From: Oscillospiraceae bacterium
GTDB taxonomy: Bacteria > Bacillota > Clostridia > Oscillospirales > Oscillospiraceae
Direction of reading: 5' to 3'
DNA: 10,159 nucleotides
Assembly: GCA_031260745.1 (NCBI GenBank)
Contig: JAISKY010000111.1
Span: 1 to 10,159 of the forward strand
The position numbers were made by a program, and so were the translations under genes. The notes beneath the pieces were generated by a model. The model was not told the DNA's origin, searched no databases, and saw nothing but the letters and a program-made list of their open reading frames with translations. Positions 5,343 through 10,159 of this stretch are shown one piece after another. Within the stretch, counting starts at the first letter, position 1. The number at the start of each line of letters is the position of its first letter.

Positions 5343-6074
5343 TTTTACATTCTCCTTTACGATTGTTCCGGGTTTATTGGTGAAACTGGAGCGCACTTCC
5401 AACTTAACGGAGTATTTTCTTGCCATCTCCACGCTTCGGTTATGCAGAACTTTCGCGCCCATACTGGCAAGCTCCAGCATTTCGTCATAGGTAATCTCGT
5501 CAAGTTTACTTGCCTCCGGTACTATACGCGGGTCGGCGGTATAAACGCCGTCAACGTCCGTGAATATCTGACACACGTCAGCTTTAAGCGCGGCCGCAAG
5601 CGCGACCGCCGTAGTATCGGAACCTCCGCGCCCAATCGTCGTTATGTCGTAGAACGAGGTCGTACCCTGAAAGCCCGCGACGAGTATCACCCGTTTACGG
5701 TCAAGCTCCGATAGCAGACGCTCCGAGTTAATACTGCGGATTCTCGCGTTGCCGTATTGTCCGGTGGTCTGGATTCCCGCCTGCCAACCGGTCATAGAAA
5801 CCGCCGGAATCCCGATACTCTCAAGCGCCATAGCGCACAGCGCGACAGATTGCTGCTCGCCGGTTGACAGCAGCATATCAAGCTCGCGCCGGCTCGCGCC
5901 GGGGTTAATCTCCGCCGCTTTTTCGATTAAGTCATCGGTCATATCGCCCGGCGCGGATAATACGACCACAACGTCATTTCCATTCTTATAAGTATCGGCG
6001 ACAATCCCAGCGACGCGCTTTATCCTCTGCGCGTCCGCGACGGAACTTCCGCCGAATTTTTGTACTATTAACAC
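4869..6074 (-). CDS. lysC: Aspartokinase (alpha subunit), B. subtilis LysC type
   Basis: A 401-residue aspartate kinase that phosphorylates L-aspartate, the first step to lysine, threonine and methionine. The kinase domain covers about 1-240, with KFGGSSVAD (6-14), STGEQ (70-74), TTIGRGGSDTTA (145-156) and TDVDGVYTADPR (172-183). Two ACT domains follow (about 260-325 and 335-401). MINSSGVAASMFEAL (347-361) and HMISTSEIKVSVLID (369-383) resemble the effector-binding region of lysine-regulated enzymes. The start is GTG at 6072-6074, with a strong AGGAGG SD eight bases upstream; an ATG two bases earlier is out of frame and hits a stop after one more codon. It lies 63 bases after homoserine dehydrogenase, without a visible terminator between. 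Feedback control by lysine, perhaps with threonine, is an inference from the family. Confidence 0.95.
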   Translation of the reverse strand: MLIVQKFGGSSVADAQRIKRVAGIVADTYKNGNDVVVVLSAPGDMTDDLIEKAAEINPGASRRELDMLLSTGEQQSVALCAMALESIGIPAVSMTGWQAGIQTTGQYGNARIRSINSERLLSELDRKRVILVAGFQGTTSFYDITTIGRGGSDTTAVALAAALKADVCQIFTDVDGVYTADPRIVPEASKLDEITYDEMLELASMGAKVLHNRSVEMARKYSVKLEVRSSFTNKPGTIVKENVKMEETRISGIAKDSDIARIALVGLRDEPGVAFKVFRLMAAQNINVDIILQSIGRENSKDISFTVHKGDLKPAENALLTEKESIGFASLDVSSTLCKVSIVGAGMINSSGVAASMFEALYDANVNIHMISTSEIKVSVLIDDVNAEIAMKAIHRKFFGD

Positions 6075-6137
6075 ATTAAATGCCTCCTGAAATTACTTAA
6101 TGAGAAACGCGTCCGCATTGTCACTCGTGTTATCATT

Positions 6138-7166
6138 TCACAAATCGCCAAGCGCGTCCGGCGGAGCAAGTTCGGTGTCAGAGCCGTCCTCCCAAAATAT
6201 CGCTTTACGGGTTAATATATGCTTAACCGCATCGATTACGTCCGCGACTACCGCGCTTGCCGTAGGCATTTTACCCGCGCCCTGACCGTAGAACAAAACC
6301 TCGCCAACCGCGTCGCCCTTTACTACGATTCCGTTGAATACTCCGTCAACGGTATACAGCAAGTTACGCTTGTCAATCACGTGCGGAGCGACATATATCG
6401 AGATACCGCCGTCCGCAGTCTTTCCGGCTCTGCCGATTAACTTAATCTTACTGCCCGGCGGAACTGTCAGACCGTCCATATTTTCGATACCTCTGACGCT
6501 GACTTTGCCGGGGTCGAACTGTTTTCCGAACGCCAACGCCGCTAAAATGCAAATCTTACGGCAAGTGTCTTTGCCGCTTACGTCGGCGGAGGGGTCGCGC
6601 TCCGCGTAGCCAAGCTCCTGAGCTTCTTTAAGCGCGTTCTCATAGCTTACGCCGTCGTCCGACATCTTAGTCAAAATATAGTTTGTCGTACCGTTAAGTA
6701 TACCATATACCTCAGTTATTTCATTCGCCGCGAGGCACTGAATAAGCGTACGGATAATCGGAATCCCGCCGCCGACGCTGGCCTCGAACAGGTAGTTGAC
6801 GTTGCGCTCTTTGGCGATTGTCAGAAGCTCGTGACCGTGTTCCGCGACAAGCTCCTTATTCGAGGTCACGACGTTTTTTCCGGCGTTCAAAGCGCGTTTG
6901 GTAAAATCGTACGCGACTCCGCAACCTCCGATAGTTTCTACGACTACCTTAACGTCGGAATCGTTCTCAATAACGCTGAAATCATTGGTAAAATATTCTT
7001 TGAACGCGCTGTCCTCCGGAAACTTTACATCGAGTATATATTTAAGCGTAACTTCACGCCCGGCGTTTGAGTTAATACGCTCGCGCCCGGAGCGCATAAG
7101 CTCCGCGGTTCCCGAACCGATGTTCCCGAACCCAAGTATCGCCAGCGCGCATTTATCTGCGGACAA
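6138..7166 (-). CDS. hom: Homoserine dehydrogenase, short form without ACT domain
   Basis: A 342-residue NAD(P)-dependent enzyme that reduces aspartate semialdehyde to homoserine, the branch to threonine and methionine. The Rossmann motif GFGNIGSG is at 12-19, TSNKELV at 101-107, EASVGGGIPIIRTL at 128-141, and LNGTTNYIL at 157-165. The family signature AERDPSADVSGKDTCRK is at 188-204 (D200 and K204 are the expected catalytic pair), and GQGAGKMPTASAVVADV at 294-310. The protein stops about 30 residues after that motif, so the C-terminal ACT domain found in many homologues (usually 400 residues or more) is missing. The region after RGIENM (225-230) also looks slightly shortened. The start is TTG 7164-7166, with a GGGGGA SD nine bases upstream; the upstream ATG at 7180 is out of frame. 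It is the first gene of the six-gene run. Confidence 0.94.
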   Translation of the reverse strand: MSADKCALAILGFGNIGSGTAELMRSGRERINSNAGREVTLKYILDVKFPEDSAFKEYFTNDFSVIENDSDVKVVVETIGGCGVAYDFTKRALNAGKNVVTSNKELVAEHGHELLTIAKERNVNYLFEASVGGGIPIIRTLIQCLAANEITEVYGILNGTTNYILTKMSDDGVSYENALKEAQELGYAERDPSADVSGKDTCRKICILAALAFGKQFDPGKVSVRGIENMDGLTVPPGSKIKLIGRAGKTADGGISIYVAPHVIDKRNLLYTVDGVFNGIVVKGDAVGEVLFYGQGAGKMPTASAVVADVIDAVKHILTRKAIFWEDGSDTELAPPDALGDL

Positions 7167-7198
7167 GTTTGTTATCCCCCATTTTCGTGATTTCCGTT

Positions 7199-7227
7199 AG
7201 CATACCACAATTCGCGCCAAAACGCAA
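7199..7227 (-). promoter_or_regulatory. Candidate promoter of the hom-lysC-ftsY operon
   Basis: On the minus strand, TTGCGT (7222-7227), a 17-base spacer and TATGCT (7199-7204), with a TG one base before the -10 (extended -10). This would give a leader of about 25 bases. The rest of 7228-7329, between the upstream terminator and this promoter, shows no riboswitch, T-box or leader peptide that I can recognise. Confidence 0.45.
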
Positions 7228-7329
7228 GAGAAAATTTACATATCCTCCGACTTAGCTTATCGCTGTTCGTTTACGCAGATACTCGCGCGGCTTTGGATTT
7301 ATATTCGCTCCCTTGTTTTGTAATACGTA

Positions 7330-7368
7330 AAATACCCCGTTCGAGCGTAAAGCGCGAACGGGGTATTT
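7330..7368 (-). terminator. Intrinsic terminator after the comFB-like gene
   Basis: A perfect 14-bp inverted repeat (7330-7343 with 7355-7368) around an 11-base loop. On the minus strand the second arm ends in GGGGTATTTT. It starts about 20 bases after the small gene's stop codon and insulates the downstream hom operon. Confidence 0.85.
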
Positions 7369-7387
7369 GTTATTAATCAGGTTGCGT

Positions 7388-7681
7388 TTAGTGGCGCGGG
7401 TCTTTCTTAACCAACGCGATTCCCTGCATTATCGCGGACAGTAAATCGGCGTTCGTCTGAGCTGAAACGCCTCTGGCAAGCACCCACGCGTTGCCGCGCG
7501 TACTTACGACATACTGAGCCGGATAATGATTCAGCGCGTACGACCTCACATCCGCGCGGCATCTCGGACAAGTACACATATCCGATTTGTTCATCGCGGG
7601 AAGTAAGCGCTCCTCAATCATATCCTCGGAAAGATTATGGACTACAAATTCCTCGTTATTTTCATTTTTTACGGCTTCCAT
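7388..7681 (-). CDS. ComFB-like (late competence development) zinc-motif protein
   Basis: A 97-residue protein resembling the ComFB family. It has an N-terminal helix region with VVHNLSEDMIEE (13-24), a cysteine cluster CTCPRCRADV (36-45), ALNHYPAQYVVS (49-60) and a short C-terminal helix. The CxCxxC could bind a metal. Family roles are poorly defined: B. subtilis ComFB sits in the comF operon, and recent work on cyanobacterial relatives reports cyclic-dinucleotide binding. The start is ATG 7679-7681, with an AAAGGGGGG SD eight bases upstream. A longer reading from 7744 would place the promoter inside the gene and is rejected. The gene stands alone between its own promoter and terminator, downstream of dnaE and away from other competence genes, so regulation separate from both neighbours is likely. 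Confidence 0.8.
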   Translation of the reverse strand: MEAVKNENNEEFVVHNLSEDMIEERLLPAMNKSDMCTCPRCRADVRSYALNHYPAQYVVSTRGNAWVLARGVSAQTNADLLSAIMQGIALVKKDPRH

Positions 7682-7715
7682 TACAGATACCCCCCTTTCA
7701 GTTCTCTTTTTGAAT

Positions 7716-7744
7716 ATGATACTATAATTCGCGCATAATGTCAA
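7716..7744 (-). promoter_or_regulatory. Sigma70-type promoter of the comFB-like gene
   Basis: On the minus strand, perfect TTGACA (7739-7744), a 17-base spacer and TATCAT (7716-7721). Transcription should start near 7709, about 28 bases before the ATG. No clear terminator separates this promoter from the end of dnaE, so dnaE transcripts may also run into the small gene. Confidence 0.8.
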
Positions 7745-7768
7745 GGTTTGTTTTACAAATTTCCCAAA

Positions 7769-10159
7769 TTAATCTTTCAGAATGACATTTTTTTCTCCCA
7801 GCATCTCGGTAAGTTCCTTAATGAATGCGGGGTGAATCACGCACTTTGTGCCTAAAGTGCGTTTGGAGTCGTCAAAATGCAGACGCAGTTCATCGCGTCC
7901 GGGAAACATCTCCAGTATCAGTTTGACTCGTTCGTATTCCTTACACGCTTCGCTGTTCAGGCGTACGTACAGAACACGGCTAACCTTGTCCGTAACCGCC
8001 GCGCCGGCAGCGCGGTAATTGCCGCCGTTATCCTGACGATACGACGCGGGCGGCTCGTTATACGCTCCAAATTGAGAGTACGCGCCGTTATTACTATTGT
8101 TAGAGCCGTTCTGAGCGGAGCGTTTTCCGGCTCTTATTGTCGCCGCAGGGGTATCAATCGGGAACAAATCGTCAACCATAATTTGCGGAGCTTTTTCATC
8201 GCGCTGTGAAACTTTACCTTTCGCGAACATTGCCGTACCGCTGACTACGGGACCGCCCCACGCGTTCAGAGCACGCTCGAAAACCAATAGCTCGATTGCG
8301 CCCGTATCGTCCTCAAGCGTAACATACGCCATCATAGTATTATTCTTTGTCATTTTGGAGCGCGACGCCGAAACTACTCCCGCGATTATAACGTAATCAC
8401 CGTCTTTAATCTCGTTAGTCGGATTTTCCGTGTCGAATGACGCGGAGATTTTGCCGATTCCGACCGCTCCCGCTTCACGGACTAACGCCCTGTACTGGTC
8501 CATCGGGTGTCCGGAGAGATACAGCCCGGTAATCTCACGTTCCATCGACAGAATTTCGTTCAACGGAAACTCCGGTAAATTTGGAATCGGAAGTTCCCGC
8601 GGAGCTTCGTCAAGCATACCGAACATATCAAGCTGTCCCGCGAGGTTCGCCCTTCGGTCTTGTCCCGCGCTGTCGATTATTTTTTCCGCGACCGCCAAAA
8701 GCTGACGCCGGTTCGCGCCTAACTTATCGAACGCTCCCGCTCTGATTAGACTTTCGGCGGCGCGTTTATTGAAGTCCGTACCAATCATACGGTAGCAGAA
8801 GTTTTCAAACGAGGTAAACTTACCGTTCGCGGAACGCTCTGCCGTTAGCGCGGCAATGAAGCCGTGACCGACGTTCTTAACCGCCGCAAGACCGAAGCGG
8901 ATTCCGCCCTCCGCGATTGAGAATCCGTCAAAGCTCTCGTTTATGTCCGGAGGCAGTAAAGCGATATTGTTCTCTTTGCACTCGGAGATGTACTCCGCCA
9001 GTTTTGCCGTGAAGTCAAGCACGCTTGACAGTAACGCCGCCAGGTACTCGCGGGGATAATGGCGTTTCAGATATGCCGTCTGATATGAAATCACGGCGTA
9101 GCAAACCGCGTGAGGTTTATTAAACGCGTAGTTCGCGAAGTCGATTATCTCGTCGTAGATTTCTCCGGCGGTTTGTTCGGGAATACCGTTTTTGACCGCG
9201 CCGGGAATATCGCGGCTTGGGTCGCCGCGAATGAAACTCTCGCGGTTAGCGGCAATGTCTTTGAGCTTTTTCTTTGACATTGCGCGGCGAATCATATCCG
9301 ACTGCCCGATGGAGAAACCTCCGAGCCTGCGGCAAATCTCGATAACTTGCTCCTGATATACGATACAGCCGTAGGTTGAGCCTAAAATCGCCTCTAACAT
9401 CGGGTGCTTATACTTGACGCGCTCCGGGTGCTGCTTACAGTCGAGAAAACGCGGGATACTGTCCATCGGACCGGGACGGTACAGCGCGATAACCGCCGCT
9501 AAGTCCTCCAGCTTTGACGCTTTCATTCCGACACATACGCTCGTCATTCCCTGACTTTCAATCTGGAATACGCCCATTGTTTTGCCGGCGGTCAGCATTT
9601 CGTAGACGGCGGGGTCGTCCTCCGGGATAGTCCGCAGGTCGAAATTCGGTTCGCTTCTGCGAATCAGCTTAACCGCGTCGTCCATAACCGTGAGGTTACG
9701 CAGACCGAGAAAGTCCATTTTCAGCAGTCCGAGTTCTTCAAGCGTATTCATCGTATATTGCGTGACAACGACGTCGTCATTAGTCGCTAGCGGAACGTAC
9801 TCGTAAACCGGACGGCGGGTGATTACCACTCCGGCGGCGTGAGTTGAGCTGTGGCGCGGCATACCCTCCAAAGCAATCGCCGTGTCAAGCATTTCCTTGA
9901 ATCTCACATCGCCGTTGTAAAGCTCGCTAAGCGGCTGTGACAACCTTAGCGCGTCGGAAAGTTTAATATTGAGCGTATTCGGCACGAGTTTTGCGGCGTT
10001 GTCAGCCTCCGCGTAGGTGAAGCCCATAGCTCTGGCAACGTCGCGGATTGCGGCTTTCGCCGCCATTGTTCCGAACGTGGCGATTTGCACCACGCGGTCT
10101 TTACCGTATTTTTCGGTAACGTAGTCAATAACCTCGCCGCGTCGGTTGACGCAGAAGTC
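7769..10159 (-). CDS. dnaE: DNA polymerase III subunit alpha (partial, N-terminus beyond right edge)
   Basis: The last 796 residues of the replicative polymerase. The frame is open to the edge, starting at DFCVNRRGEVIDY, which is the end of the palm motif PDIDxDF with catalytic aspartates. The PHP domain and about 400 residues are missing. Further marks are QIATFGTMAAKAAIRDV (25-41 of the fragment), RHSSTHAAGVVI (102-113), KMDFLGLRNLTVMDD (third catalytic Asp, 149), GVFQIES (196-202), RPGPMDSIPRF (228-238), GCIVYQEQV (264-272) and FNKPHAVCYA (346-355). A beta-clamp-binding motif QLDMF lies at 8621-8635 (fragment residues 509-513), and an OB-fold begins near residue 584. The order is that of DnaE1 rather than PolC, which carries a proofreading exonuclease insert. 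The stop is TAA at 7769-7771. Confidence 0.97.
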   Translation of the reverse strand, partial: DFCVNRRGEVIDYVTEKYGKDRVVQIATFGTMAAKAAIRDVARAMGFTYAEADNAAKLVPNTLNIKLSDALRLSQPLSELYNGDVRFKEMLDTAIALEGMPRHSSTHAAGVVITRRPVYEYVPLATNDDVVVTQYTMNTLEELGLLKMDFLGLRNLTVMDDAVKLIRRSEPNFDLRTIPEDDPAVYEMLTAGKTMGVFQIESQGMTSVCVGMKASKLEDLAAVIALYRPGPMDSIPRFLDCKQHPERVKYKHPMLEAILGSTYGCIVYQEQVIEICRRLGGFSIGQSDMIRRAMSKKKLKDIAANRESFIRGDPSRDIPGAVKNGIPEQTAGEIYDEIIDFANYAFNKPHAVCYAVISYQTAYLKRHYPREYLAALLSSVLDFTAKLAEYISECKENNIALLPPDINESFDGFSIAEGGIRFGLAAVKNVGHGFIAALTAERSANGKFTSFENFCYRMIGTDFNKRAAESLIRAGAFDKLGANRRQLLAVAEKIIDSAGQDRRANLAGQLDMFGMLDEAPRELPIPNLPEFPLNEILSMEREITGLYLSGHPMDQYRALVREAGAVGIGKISASFDTENPTNEIKDGDYVIIAGVVSASRSKMTKNNTMMAYVTLEDDTGAIELLVFERALNAWGGPVVSGTAMFAKGKVSQRDEKAPQIMVDDLFPIDTPAATIRAGKRSAQNGSNNSNNGAYSQFGAYNEPPASYRQDNGGNYRAAGAAVTDKVSRVLYVRLNSEACKEYERVKLILEMFPGRDELRLHFDDSKRTLGTKCVIHPAFIKELTEMLGEKNVILKD

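Noticed and set aside
6068..6076. ATG-TGT-TAA minimal ORF overlapping the lysC GTG start
   Set aside because: It could be a two-codon regulatory ORF, but the AGGAGG spacing fits the GTG equally well and nothing else supports a function.
7153..7203. A 16-codon reading frame before hom, considered as a Thr/Ile leader peptide for attenuation
   Set aside because: It begins inside the candidate -10 element, has no SD, only two Thr and one Ile, and no attenuator hairpin follows.
7228..7329. A riboswitch or small RNA between the terminator and the hom promoter
   Set aside because: I could not find lysine, T-box, cyclic-di-GMP or SRP RNA core motifs, nor a stable long stem, in this stretch.
7682..7744. 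A 21-codon N-terminal extension of the ComFB-like gene
   Set aside because: The stretch contains the -35 and -10 of a strong promoter, and the downstream ATG has a good SD at eight bases.

Overview
The window reads as a piece of a bacterial chromosome, most likely from a Bacillota/Clostridia-type organism. This rests on the strong purine-rich Shine-Dalgarno (SD) sites, an FtsY made only of the NG domains, a LytR-CpsA-Psr wall protein with a Pro/Thr-rich tail, a B. subtilis-type aspartokinase with an internal start, and the partial nadD-yqeK-lytR gene order. The lineage is an inference; no rRNA or other marker is present. Every supported gene lies on the minus strand, so transcription runs from high to low coordinates. 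No tRNA, rRNA, CRISPR array, transposase or phage gene was seen.

In the direction of transcription: (1) the C-terminal two thirds of dnaE, the DNA polymerase III alpha subunit, cut by the right edge. (2) A small ComFB-like zinc-motif gene with its own sigma70-type promoter and an intrinsic terminator. (3) A compact run of six genes behind one weak promoter: homoserine dehydrogenase, aspartokinase (with an internal start for the regulatory beta subunit), ftsY, a single ORF joining RdgB, NadD and YqeK, a LytR-CpsA-Psr protein, and a HinT-like HIT protein. Genes in this run overlap or nearly touch, except for 63 bases before lysC. (4) A 189-base intergenic region with a good promoter and a pair of NrdR boxes, followed by the first 92 codons of a ribonucleotide reductase (ATP-cone domain), cut by the left edge.

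The six-gene run mixes the entry to the aspartate amino-acid pathway (Lys/Thr/Met), membrane protein targeting, removal of damaged nucleotides (RdgB), NAD synthesis (NadD), dinucleotide or nucleoside-phosphoramidate hydrolysis (YqeK, HinT) and cell-wall polymer attachment. The most unusual item is the three-enzyme fusion RdgB-NadD-YqeK. Its RdgB-NadD joint is built of AT-rich seven-base tandem repeats. A second seven-base repeat tract is inserted inside the RdgB domain, a GC-rich hairpin repeat is read through in ftsY, and a possible third heptad tract separates the ftsY start codon from its SD. Together these suggest that short dispersed repeats have entered the coding sequence of this operon in frame.
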